DNA of 29,744 nucleotides from assembly GCF_937875145.1 (NCBI RefSeq), contig NZ_CALNCS010000015.1, positions 1-29,744 on the forward strand, in the 5' to 3' direction. The position numbers and the translations under genes were made by a program. The notes beneath the pieces were generated by a model. It searched no databases. It was given only the letters and a program-made list of their open reading frames with translations, and was not told the DNA's origin. The DNA comes from Alkalibaculum bacchi (GTDB taxonomy: Bacteria; Bacillota; Clostridia; Eubacteriales; Alkalibacteraceae). Numbering within the stretch: position 1 is the first letter of the stretch; every line of letters starts with the position of its first letter. This document shows, in pieces, positions 1 to 7,119 of this stretch.

Positions 1-223
1 GTTAGACCTAGCAACAGAATCACAAGGGTGGCTAACTTAAACTTGAAATTTGCGGTTTTATTATAATTATAATTAAAAACTGTTTTTATCTAAAACATAT
101 ACTTCTTAATTTATTTCTTGCATGTGAAATTTCAATATGTTAATATAAATTTAAGCAAAATTTTGCTCTGTCGTAAAAATTGCGACATGTAAAAAATTAT
201 CGAACACCGTGATCTGTTTTAAG
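1..223. other. Non-coding leader region, possible 3' end of an upstream gene
   Basis: No convincing complete gene is present. Two short open stretches run in from the window edge: frame 2 ends at the TAA near 38-40 and frame 1 ends near 66. Either could be the tail of a gene outside the window, but neither is recognisable. The rest is very AT-rich. It holds a perfect 14-bp palindrome (AGCAAAATTTTGCT, 154-167) and a small TGTCG/CGACA stem (169-173 with 183-187) just before the terminator hairpin at 224-272, so much of it may be the 5' leader of the transporter gene at 307. Confidence 0.4.
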
Positions 224-272
224 AGATCCAAGCTGAGATATTTCAAAGATATCATAGCCTTGGGTCTTTTTT
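224..272 (+). terminator. Intrinsic terminator/attenuator hairpin upstream of the transporter-folP pair
   Basis: AGATCCAAG (224-232) pairs with CTTGGGTCT (259-267), with one G-U pair. The stem continues inward with a few mismatches and is followed by a run of six T. It lies about 35 nt before the ATG at 307. A short competing pairing, GATCT (211-215) with AGATC (224-228), would break the base of the terminator. This is the arrangement expected of transcription attenuation, though it could equally terminate an upstream gene. I could not match the leader to a riboswitch class I know. Confidence 0.65.
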
Positions 273-306
273 ATTATCCGAGGCTAGAAATGGAAAGGAT
301 GATAAA

Positions 307-1671
307 ATGCAGATTAAGAAAAGAAGTCTATCAATTATAGCCATAGTTTGTGCTATATACGCAGCTCTAAATCCGTTTGATTTTACAGCGACTCAGGTGA
401 TTTTAAGTACAGCCTTAATAGCTGGAATCTCTTTATGGGCAACTGCAGCAATCGACAAATCTATTACTAGTATTGCCCTTTTATCTATCTTTATTCTAGT
501 TGGTAAAAACGCACCCACAGAAATTATAGGATTTATTTGGTCGGATACGGCTCTGCTTATTATGGCAACATCCCTACTTTCAGTTGGGATAACAAGGACA
601 GGCCTTGTTGAAAAACTAGTTGGCAAGATACTAGAAAAAACAGGCTACAAGCTAAATGTCCTATTAGTGCTTCCTTATATTTTAGGAATTGTTTTAATTT
701 TCCTAATTCCTCAAGCCTTTGCAAGGAGCGTAATACTAGCCAGATTCTTCTATAACATCTTGAGCGATGATAAGAAGTATTCTAAGACAAAGCCAGTCCT
801 ACTCTTTAATGTGTTTTGGGCGGTTTCAATAACATACATGCTCTTCTCAAATGGAGATATCGTTTTAAATCAATCAGCTATTAGCTTCGGAGGTCAGATG
901 GCTACGGCAGAGCTTTATTTTGGAAACTGGACACCTCATATGTTTGTACCAACACTTATTTTATGTGTGATTACTTTCTTTCTTACAAAGCTTATCTTTA
1001 GGAAGGAACTTGCAGAATTTGATGCAGATATGATTGTTTTTTCTAAGCAGGAAAAAGATATAGAAGGAAAGAAAACAGGAATCCCAACAATTCTTATGCT
1101 GGTTGTAATCTTTCTTTGGATGACAGTAGGAGTCCACGGCATCTCTGAATGGCTTGTGGCCTTAGTGGCAGTAATTATTATGTATGCGATAAAGATTTTA
1201 ACAAAGGAAGATCTAAAAGAAATCAATCCAAGGTTTATAATCTTCTTAACAGCAGCCTTTTCAATAGGAAAGGTAATGGGGGCTAATGGAATTTCTCAAG
1301 TAATCTTTGACTACCTACAAGCGATTATTCCGCCAGGAGATTCACCGTTCTTCCTACTAGCCTTGGCCCTAGTTACCATGGTTCTTCACGTGCTTATAGG
1401 TTCAGCCGTGGCTACGCTTTCAGTAGTCCTACCACTTTTTATCCCACTCGGTCTTGCAAGTGGTTATAGTGTAGCGGTTATAGTACTATTAAATTATATT
1501 GTGGTAAACATTCACTTCTTACTTCCTCATCATCATGCTAATATGATGATAGGAGTAGGAAAGGGCTATTATGATGATAAGATTATGTTTAAAAATGGGA
1601 TAGTCATGATGCCAGTTACATTTTTAGTCCTAGCACTTTTATATATACCATGGTGGAATTTTATTGGATAG
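307..1671 (+). CDS. SLC13/DASS-like membrane transporter, divergent
   Basis: A 454-aa protein that is almost wholly hydrophobic, with roughly 10-12 membrane segments and a two-repeat layout like the divalent anion:Na+ symporter (DASS/SLC13) and ion-transporter superfamily. It starts at an ATG preceded by GGAAAGGA. The helical hairpins that carry SNT and TPPN motifs in typical DASS proteins read differently here: FLIPQAFARSV at about residue 137 in the first half, and GSAVATLSVVLPL then LPHHHANMMIG in the second half. The triple histidine lies where the substrate/Na+ site would be, so dicarboxylate is not a safe substrate call. It ends 10 nt before the folP-like gene and they are almost certainly cotranscribed, which suggests a substrate linked to pterin or p-aminobenzoate metabolism. 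That link is inference only. Other ion-transporter superfamily members are possible. Confidence 0.7.
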   Translation: MQIKKRSLSIIAIVCAIYAALNPFDFTATQVILSTALIAGISLWATAAIDKSITSIALLSIFILVGKNAPTEIIGFIWSDTALLIMATSLLSVGITRTGLVEKLVGKILEKTGYKLNVLLVLPYILGIVLIFLIPQAFARSVILARFFYNILSDDKKYSKTKPVLLFNVFWAVSITYMLFSNGDIVLNQSAISFGGQMATAELYFGNWTPHMFVPTLILCVITFFLTKLIFRKELAEFDADMIVFSKQEKDIEGKKTGIPTILMLVVIFLWMTVGVHGISEWLVALVAVIIMYAIKILTKEDLKEINPRFIIFLTAAFSIGKVMGANGISQVIFDYLQAIIPPGDSPFFLLALALVTMVLHVLIGSAVATLSVVLPLFIPLGLASGYSVAVIVLLNYIVVNIHFLLPHHHANMMIGVGKGYYDDKIMFKNGIVMMPVTFLVLALLYIPWWNFIG

Positions 1672-1681
1672 GAGAAATAAA

Positions 1682-2671
1682 ATGAGAAAATTTAAATATT
1701 TAAACAAAGTGCTCGATACATCAAGAACCATTATTTGCGGAATTGTAAATGTAACTCCAGACTCTTTTTCAGATGGAGGCAAGTGGTATAGCTTTCAAAA
1801 TGCTGTAAACAGAGGTGTTCAGCTGGTTGAAGAAGGCGCTGGAATGCTTGATATTGGAGGAGAATCTACAAGACCAGGCTCAAGCCCAGTTTCTTGGCAA
1901 GAAGAACTTGATAGAATTTCTACTGTTATTAAAGAGTTAAAAAAGAGAGTAGACGTGCCAATCTCCATCGATACCTGGAAATCACAAGTAGCTAAGGGGG
2001 CTATTGAAGCAGGGGCAGACATTATTAATGATATAACAGGTCTTAGAGGAGATTCAAATATGGCTGAAGTTGTTGCAGAAACAAAGGCAGGTCTTATCCT
2101 TATGAACAATCCAGTTACCTACAGGCCAGATCACCCTTCATCTATAATTTTTCCAGTTTTCGGCGAAGCGAAAATGAATGAAGAAGAGTTGGGTAGATAT
2201 CAAGGTAAGACAATAGAAGAACAAATGATGCAATTTTTCTATGATTCAATTGAGATAGCAAAGAAGGCTGGCATCGAAAAAGAACACATCATGCTAGACC
2301 CAGGGATTGGCTTTGGTCTTACTAGGAAAGAAAACCTCCAGCTCTTAAATAGGATGGATCTTCTTCATAAAGACGACTACACAGCCTTTGTAGGAGTCTC
2401 TAGAAAAAGATTCATCAACAACCTCCTAGACGAAGCTGGCTATGATATGGAAGGGGAGGAGTCAAAAACACATGTCTTAAAAGATGAGGGATCTGCAGCC
2501 CTAACAGTTCTAGCCGCTTCCCAGGGGATAGAGGTTTTAAGAGTTCACAATGTAAGAGCCTCAAAGCCAGCTCAAATAGTAGCAGATGCAGTAAGACTAG
2601 CAGAACTCGACACAGGTGGAGATTTATCAGCCTATCAAGTAGTAAATTTTAAGAATCATTATAAAAAATAA
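1682..2671 (+). CDS. folP: Dihydropteroate synthase, enlarged form
   Basis: Condenses p-aminobenzoate with 6-hydroxymethyl-dihydropterin diphosphate to give dihydropteroate, in the cytoplasm. The family motifs appear in order: NVTPDSFSDGG, DIGGESTRPG, ISIDTWK, GADIINDI, DPGIGFG, GVSRKRF and LRVHNV. The pterin, diphosphate and sulfa-site residues therefore look intact. At 329 aa it is about 50 residues longer than the usual 270-280. The extra length lies mainly after ILMNNPVTYRP (about residues 145-195), where typical enzymes have a short LMHMQG loop. The start chosen is ATG 1682, with AGGAG 8 bases upstream; an in-frame TTG at 1664 would overlap the transporter and place the ribosome site inside the gene. 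No other folate genes are nearby, so this may be a second copy with a dedicated transporter rather than the housekeeping FolP. Confidence 0.85.
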   Translation: MRKFKYLNKVLDTSRTIICGIVNVTPDSFSDGGKWYSFQNAVNRGVQLVEEGAGMLDIGGESTRPGSSPVSWQEELDRISTVIKELKKRVDVPISIDTWKSQVAKGAIEAGADIINDITGLRGDSNMAEVVAETKAGLILMNNPVTYRPDHPSSIIFPVFGEAKMNEEELGRYQGKTIEEQMMQFFYDSIEIAKKAGIEKEHIMLDPGIGFGLTRKENLQLLNRMDLLHKDDYTAFVGVSRKRFINNLLDEAGYDMEGEESKTHVLKDEGSAALTVLAASQGIEVLRVHNVRASKPAQIVADAVRLAELDTGGDLSAYQVVNFKNHYKK

Positions 2672-2703
2672 GTAAGCAAGTTATAGTCAAGAGTTGGACT
2701 TAA

Positions 2704-2946
2704 AAATGGATTGGTCTGCTCAACACCGGTATAAGTTGCTATTTGTATTTTTCCTCAATCGGGCGTCTACCAGTGCAGACTGTAGCATTTGTGGTTATTT
2801 AGAGCCTCTTTCAGTTGTTCTTTTTTGCGTCCTATTTTTAAAAGAAATACTGCAACCAATTCAAGTTCTTGGTGCAATATTAATTATCGGTGGTGCAGTA
2901 TTTGCTGAAGGAATATTGAAACTAAAAAAATACAAAATAACAGCAC
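2704..2946 (+). pseudogene. C-terminal remnant of an EamA/DMT-family permease
   Basis: Two reading frames together spell the last part of an EamA (drug/metabolite transporter) protein. The frame from about 2704 gives KWIGLLNTGISCYLYFSS then IGRLPVQTVAF. The frame from about 2790 gives GYLEPLSVVLFCVLFL, then the QPIQVLGAILIIGGAVFAE end typical of the family. The switch falls at 2786-2790 and is explained by loss of one base. The first two-thirds of the gene is absent and a stop lies just upstream. A 106-codon open frame from TTG 2694 exists but mixes coding and shifted sequence, so it is not a functional gene. The missing 5' part may have been removed when the transporter-folP pair arrived or rearranged. 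Confidence 0.8.
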
Positions 2947-2973
2947 TTCGTTATCTTGAGCGGCCTTTTTTTA

Positions 2974-3007
2974 TTTTGCCAACGCAAAATAAATTACGTT
3001 GGCAAAA
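2974..3007. repeat. Perfect 11-bp inverted repeat between pseudogene and rlmD
   Basis: TTTTGCCAACG (2974-2984) and CGTTGGCAAAA (2997-3007) are exact inverted copies around a 12-nt loop. A T-run precedes the hairpin on the + strand, which reads as an A-run after it on the - strand, so neither direction shows a proper terminator U-tract. It lies 40 bp past the stop of the minus-strand gene and may still act as an mRNA 3' end. Confidence 0.7.
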
Positions 3008-3046
3008 CTACTAAAATATATTATTTAATTCTCTTAAACCCTTGGG

Positions 3047-4402
3047 TTACCTAGATAACAGAACAACTGTTTCTACATGTGGTGTCTGCGGGAACATATC
3101 TACGGATTTTACTCGTTTGATTTCATAGCCCTTTTCTAAAAAGAATGGCAGATCTCTTGCTAGAGAAGTTGGTTTGCAGGAGACGTAGATAAAGGATTTC
3201 GGCTCAAAATTTAGGATCTTCCATATGGCCTTAGGATGAATGCCGTCTCTTGGTGGGTCTAGAATGATTACATCTGGTTTTTCAGTTAATGTATCGACTA
3301 GTTCTAAAACATCTCCTGCTAAAAATTCGCAATTATCAATACCGTTTAGTTTGGCATTTTCTCTGGCAGCGATGACGGCTTCTTCCACTAATTCAATACC
3401 TACAACTTTATCGGCGCAAGGGGATAGTACTTGGGCAATGGTGCCCGTGCCACAGTATAGGTCGTAAATAATCTTGTTTTTGCCTGTACCCACAAAGTCT
3501 TTTACTACAGAATACAATTGCATAGCCCCAATAGTATTGGTTTGAAAGAAGGAGTAAGGTGTAATATTAAAGGATAAATCATATAGTTTATCTGTAATAA
3601 ATCCTTGTCCATAAAGGATTTTTCCACTATCTTCTTGAACTACATCTGCTAAGCTGTCATTTACTGTGTGTATAATACCTTTAATTTGTCCCTTTAGGGG
3701 TAAATTTAGTATAGTACGAGTTAAGCCTTCTTCATCAATTGATCCTTGAGAGCTGGTTACAAGATTGACTAGGATTTCTCCTGTCATAATGCCCTTTCGA
3801 AGAACTAAATGACGAAGTAAGCCTTGGTGGGTTCTTTTGTGATAGTAAGAATAATTGTTTTTTTTAGCATAAGAGAGGACTGATTTTAAAATATCTCGAA
3901 AATCCTCGTCTACTAATATGCAAACATCAGTGTTTACGATGTCATACATACTGCTTCTCTTGTGAAGGCCAAGGGTCAAAGGTCCATCTTTGTATTCATC
4001 CCCAAAGGAGAACTCCATTTTATTACGGTATTCAAAGGAGTTCTTTGAGCCTTCTACTCCTTCGTAGATTTCTTGTATATTAAAATCTTTCAATATATCT
4101 AAAATAAATTTTTTCTTTAAGGATAGCTGATCCTCATAAGTGAGATTTTGATAGGTACAGCCTCCACACTCTTCAAAGACAGGGCAGGGTGGATTTACTT
4201 CATTAGAAGCACTTTGTAATTTTTCTAATACAATTGCATCTATTTTATCTCTTCTTTTCTTTTTAACTTTTACTCTAAGCTTTTGACCAGGTATTGCATT
4301 TTTTATTGTGACTTTTTTATCTCCTTCAATATGTGCAATGCCTTTATTGGGGAATTTTACATCATCAATTGTAATATCAATTGTTTCTCCTTTTTTTACC
4401 AT
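3047..4402 (-). CDS. rlmD: 23S rRNA (uracil-5-)-methyltransferase, RlmD/TrmA family
   Basis: SAM-dependent RNA m5U methyltransferase, 451 aa. It has an N-terminal TRAM domain (about residues 1-60). A 4Fe-4S set of cysteines at 73, 79, 82 (CPVFEECGGC) and 161 matches the spacing of E. coli RumA/RlmD. The SAM motif YDLYCGTGTIAQVL, the ILDPPRDG motif and the catalytic FIYVSCKPTS cysteine follow. The start chosen is ATG 4402 because the GGAGGA ribosome site overlaps an upstream in-frame ATG at 4414, making that one unlikely. Which uridine is modified cannot be read from sequence; Gram-positive paralogues (RlmCD-like) are often dual-site. It is a single gene, divergent from the PLC-like gene. Confidence 0.9.
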   Translation of the reverse strand: MVKKGETIDITIDDVKFPNKGIAHIEGDKKVTIKNAIPGQKLRVKVKKKRRDKIDAIVLEKLQSASNEVNPPCPVFEECGGCTYQNLTYEDQLSLKKKFILDILKDFNIQEIYEGVEGSKNSFEYRNKMEFSFGDEYKDGPLTLGLHKRSSMYDIVNTDVCILVDEDFRDILKSVLSYAKKNNYSYYHKRTHQGLLRHLVLRKGIMTGEILVNLVTSSQGSIDEEGLTRTILNLPLKGQIKGIIHTVNDSLADVVQEDSGKILYGQGFITDKLYDLSFNITPYSFFQTNTIGAMQLYSVVKDFVGTGKNKIIYDLYCGTGTIAQVLSPCADKVVGIELVEEAVIAARENAKLNGIDNCEFLAGDVLELVDTLTEKPDVIILDPPRDGIHPKAIWKILNFEPKSFIYVSCKPTSLARDLPFFLEKGYEIKRVKSVDMFPQTPHVETVVLLSR

Positions 4403-4546
4403 AGCTTCCTCCATAGAATTTAATATAAAATATAATTAATTTATGGTAACACATATTCATAAATATAGTAATATGTAAATTAACCTATTGAATTTTTGTC
4501 AATTTAGTATAAAATAGTAGTTGGATTAGAAAGGGGACTTTCAAAC

Positions 4547-5149
4547 TTGAACTTAAAATCGCATATTATTTTAGCGAACCATATATCAGACATTTTAGAG
4601 GATCAAATTGATATAAAAATAGAAAGAGATATGTTGGAACTAGGTGCAGTATACCCAGATTGTAATCTTAAAAAAAGAGTCCGAATACATAATATAAAGC
4701 AAGTCTATCATAATTATGAACTACAATCAGAAAATATCATCAATAAGAATAAAAATAAATGGGGAGTCTCCTTTACATTAGGTATGTTATCCCATTATGT
4801 GTGCGATTCCTTTTGCTTGGCTCACAATAAGAGGATGAGAAGCATCGGTGATTTTAAAAAACACGTGAGATACGAAAATGGTTTAGCCGAGTACATATAT
4901 GATTATCAATTAAAAAATGATGTAAGAGAAAAAGTTCAAGACAACTTTTTTACAAGCCTGAATTTTGATATTTATAATTTCCTTGGAACAAAACATAGTA
5001 GTTACTTAAATATGGAAAATAGAGACTATCAAAAGCAATTTGTGACAGATGTAGAGCATGCTATATCTTATAGCGTTATCGTGTTATGTGGATTTATCTT
5101 TGAATTAGAAAAAGCAGATTGCCCAGCAGTAGAAGTTTTGCATGTATAA
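4547..5149 (+). CDS. Zinc-dependent phospholipase C-like protein, no signal peptide
   Basis: A 200-aa protein of the zinc-dependent PLC superfamily (the fold of Clostridium perfringens alpha-toxin N-domain and Bacillus cereus PLC). Candidate metal ligands keep the family spacing: H6, D38, H48, H83 and D87 (HYVCD), H93, H106 and E110. The intervals H83-D87-H93-H106-E110 (4, 6, 13, 4) are close to those of alpha-toxin (4, 6, 12, 4). There is no signal peptide and no PLAT domain, so it is probably cytoplasmic, with an unknown phospholipid or other phosphoester substrate. Start is TTG 4547 with GAAAGGGG 6-8 bases upstream. A plausible promoter (TTGAAT, then TAAAAT after 16 nt) lies at about 4488-4516. 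A strong terminator follows at 5202. Confidence 0.75.
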   Translation: MNLKSHIILANHISDILEDQIDIKIERDMLELGAVYPDCNLKKRVRIHNIKQVYHNYELQSENIINKNKNKWGVSFTLGMLSHYVCDSFCLAHNKRMRSIGDFKKHVRYENGLAEYIYDYQLKNDVREKVQDNFFTSLNFDIYNFLGTKHSSYLNMENRDYQKQFVTDVEHAISYSVIVLCGFIFELEKADCPAVEVLHV

Positions 5150-5201
5150 TAGTAAAATATTTAGTTTGGATGAAATAACAGCTATCATAAGGTAGCGATG
5201 T

Positions 5202-5237
5202 AAAGAAGCTATTTTTTAAAAGTAGCTTCTTTCGTTT
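5202..5237 (+). terminator. Intrinsic terminator after the PLC-like gene
   Basis: AAAGAAGCTA (5202-5211) pairs exactly with TAGCTTCTTT (5223-5232), extended by a T/A inner stem and followed by TTCGTTTTAT. Confidence 0.85.
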
Positions 5238-5246
5238 TATGTTAAC

Positions 5247-5310
5247 AAGGTAGTGAGGTGGTCAGAAAAACCAAACCTCGCCCTTGGCAAGAAATTTTAA
5301 TTAGAACTTA
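5247..5310 (+). repeat. Short dispersed hairpin element, copy A
   Basis: Shares its left part (AAGGTRGTRAGGTGGT, an AAAACCAA block) and its right end (TTAGAACTTA) with copy B at 9130-9196. The inner stem seen in B is degraded here. It lies directly between the terminator and the ribosome site of the dipeptidase gene. Confidence 0.55.
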
Positions 5311-5324
5311 AACGGGGTGAATAT

Positions 5325-6278
5325 ATGGGAATCATCGATTTACATTGTGATACAATCAAAAAGATTTATGAGCTACAAGAAGAGAGCCTTTATGAAAATT
5401 CTTACTCTATAGATATTAAGAAGTTAATTCAAGGCAAGGTAGATGCCCAGTTCTTTGCTATGTTTTTAAATAAAGCTTGGATAGAAGAACAAAAGCTAGA
5501 TATCTACAAATATACAAAAGAATTTTACAAGGTATTTATTAGGGAACTGGAGAAAAATCAGGAATATATTAAGCTAGCAAAAAACTATTCAGATGTAAAA
5601 GCCAATAGGGAAAACGGAATACTATCCGCTTTTTTAACGATAGAAGAGGGGCATTTTTTAGAGGACAAAATAGAGAGATTAGAGGAATTTTATGAATTAG
5701 GTCTCCGACTGATTACACTTACTTGGAATTACGAAAATTGCATTGGGTATCCTAATTCTTATGATGAGAAGGATATGAAAAAGGGTCTAAAGAATTTTGG
5801 GTTTCAGGTAGTAGAAAAGATGAATGAATTGGGAATGATCATCGATGTATCTCACTTGTCTGATGGTTGTTTTTATGACTGTATAAAGCACTCTAAAAAA
5901 CCAGTTATTGCATCGCATTCTAATTCAAGGGCAATTACTAATGTGCCTAGGAATTTAACGGACAAAATGATGGGTTTACTAGCAGATAAAGGCGGTATCA
6001 TGGGCCTTAATTTTTGCCCTCATTTCTTAGGACAAGGAGAAACGAGCAAAGTAGAAGATATGATCCAACACGTAAAACACATCAAAAACAAAGCGGGAAT
6101 AGATGTACTGGCATTAGGGACAGATTTTGATGGAATAGATGGAGAGCTTGAAATCCGCAATATTGGTGAGATAAATAAACTTTTGATTGCTTTAGATCGT
6201 GCGGGATTTCGAACAAATGAAATAGAAAAAATCTCTTATCTTAACGCTGAGAGAATCATAAAAGAATGTCTAAATTAG
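5325..6278 (+). CDS. Membrane dipeptidase-type peptidase, family M19
   Basis: Zinc dipeptidase of the renal/membrane dipeptidase family, 317 aa and cytoplasmic, with no signal peptide. Candidate zinc ligands by alignment to the family are H7 and D9 (LHCDT), E107/E108 (TIEEGHF), H177 (DVSHLSD) and H198 (ASHSNSRA). The closing motif LGTDFDGIDG is also present. Start is ATG 5325 with GGGGTG upstream. Bacterial members cleave L-D or L-L dipeptides and some process D-amino-acid dipeptides. The substrate is not evident here, though the next gene is proB, which would fit reuse of peptide-derived glutamate or proline. Its stop overlaps the ribosome site of proB, so the two are translationally linked. 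Confidence 0.9.
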   Translation: MGIIDLHCDTIKKIYELQEESLYENSYSIDIKKLIQGKVDAQFFAMFLNKAWIEEQKLDIYKYTKEFYKVFIRELEKNQEYIKLAKNYSDVKANRENGILSAFLTIEEGHFLEDKIERLEEFYELGLRLITLTWNYENCIGYPNSYDEKDMKKGLKNFGFQVVEKMNELGMIIDVSHLSDGCFYDCIKHSKKPVIASHSNSRAITNVPRNLTDKMMGLLADKGGIMGLNFCPHFLGQGETSKVEDMIQHVKHIKNKAGIDVLALGTDFDGIDGELEIRNIGEINKLLIALDRAGFRTNEIEKISYLNAERIIKECLN

Positions 6279-6289
6279 GAGTGAATGAA

Positions 6290-7102
6290 TTGAGAGAAAG
6301 TATTGTCCATGCTAAACGGATTGTCATAAAAATTGGAACGTCATCTATTACCTATAAAAGTGGAAAAATTAATTTAAAAAAAATGGAAGAGCTCACAAGA
6401 GTAATTTCTGACTTACAGAATAGTGGGAAGGAAATGGTACTCGTTTCTTCTGGCGCAGTGGGGGCAGGTATGGGTAAAATCGGAATAAGTGAAAAGCCAA
6501 GGGAATTACCCATGAAACAAGCAGCAGCTGCAGTTGGTCAAGCAGTACTCATGCGATTATACGAAAAATTCTTTAGTGATTACAATCAAAATATTGCACA
6601 GATCCTTTTAACTCGAGATGTATTTAGCAGCAAAATTAAATCAAATAACGCAATGAATACTTTCAATGCATTATTTGAAATGGGAATAATACCTATTGTA
6701 AATGAAAATGATACAGTTTCTACAAGTGAATTAGAAGGAGACCGAATTGGGGATAATGATACTCTTTCTGCAATGGTTTCTGGTTTGACAAAAGCAGATG
6801 TTCTTCTCATTCTTTCAGATGTAGAAGGTTTATGTGATTCGAATCCTTCGAAGAACCCACAAGCTAGATTAATCACTTATATAGATCAACTGAATGAAGA
6901 AATCTATGATCTTGCTGAAGATTCTAAAACTGAATTTGGTACAGGAGGAATGATTACGAAGCTAAATGCTGCAAAACTTGCAGCCCAAAGATCTATTCCT
7001 ACAGTATTAGCGTCGTCTGAAAATGTGGGTAATATTTATGAAATATTGGAAGGCAAGGAAATTGGAACATATATTAGTAAAAATTGTCTTCAAAACAGAT
7101 AA
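6290..7102 (+). CDS. proB: Glutamate 5-kinase without PUA domain
   Basis: Phosphorylates glutamate to gamma-glutamyl phosphate, the first step of proline synthesis. An amino-acid-kinase fold fills the protein: IVIKIGTSS, VSSGAVGAG, NENDTVS, GDNDTLSA and TGGMITKL. It has 270 aa and stops before the C-terminal PUA domain of E. coli-type enzymes, as in many Clostridia. Start chosen is TTG 6290 with AGGAG at 6277-6281; an ATG at 6266 lies inside the dipeptidase gene and lacks a ribosome site. The shared AGGAG includes the dipeptidase stop codon. proA, its usual partner, is not in this window. Confidence 0.9.
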   Translation: MRESIVHAKRIVIKIGTSSITYKSGKINLKKMEELTRVISDLQNSGKEMVLVSSGAVGAGMGKIGISEKPRELPMKQAAAAVGQAVLMRLYEKFFSDYNQNIAQILLTRDVFSSKIKSNNAMNTFNALFEMGIIPIVNENDTVSTSELEGDRIGDNDTLSAMVSGLTKADVLLILSDVEGLCDSNPSKNPQARLITYIDQLNEEIYDLAEDSKTEFGTGGMITKLNAAKLAAQRSIPTVLASSENVGNIYEILEGKEIGTYISKNCLQNR

Positions 7103-7119
7103 ATAGAAAGGCGTGTTTC

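Noticed and set aside
100..306. THF or other folate riboswitch before the transporter-folP pair
   Set aside because: Conserved THF aptamer blocks were not found; kept only as an unclassified attenuator-like leader.
2974..3007. Intrinsic terminator for rlmD
   Set aside because: The stem is perfect, but an A-run rather than a U-run follows it in the rlmD direction.
2694..3014. 106-codon open frame from TTG 2694 as a real gene
   Set aside because: Its first third is the wrong frame of an EamA remnant and its last third runs past the family end into an inverted repeat; treated as a pseudogene.
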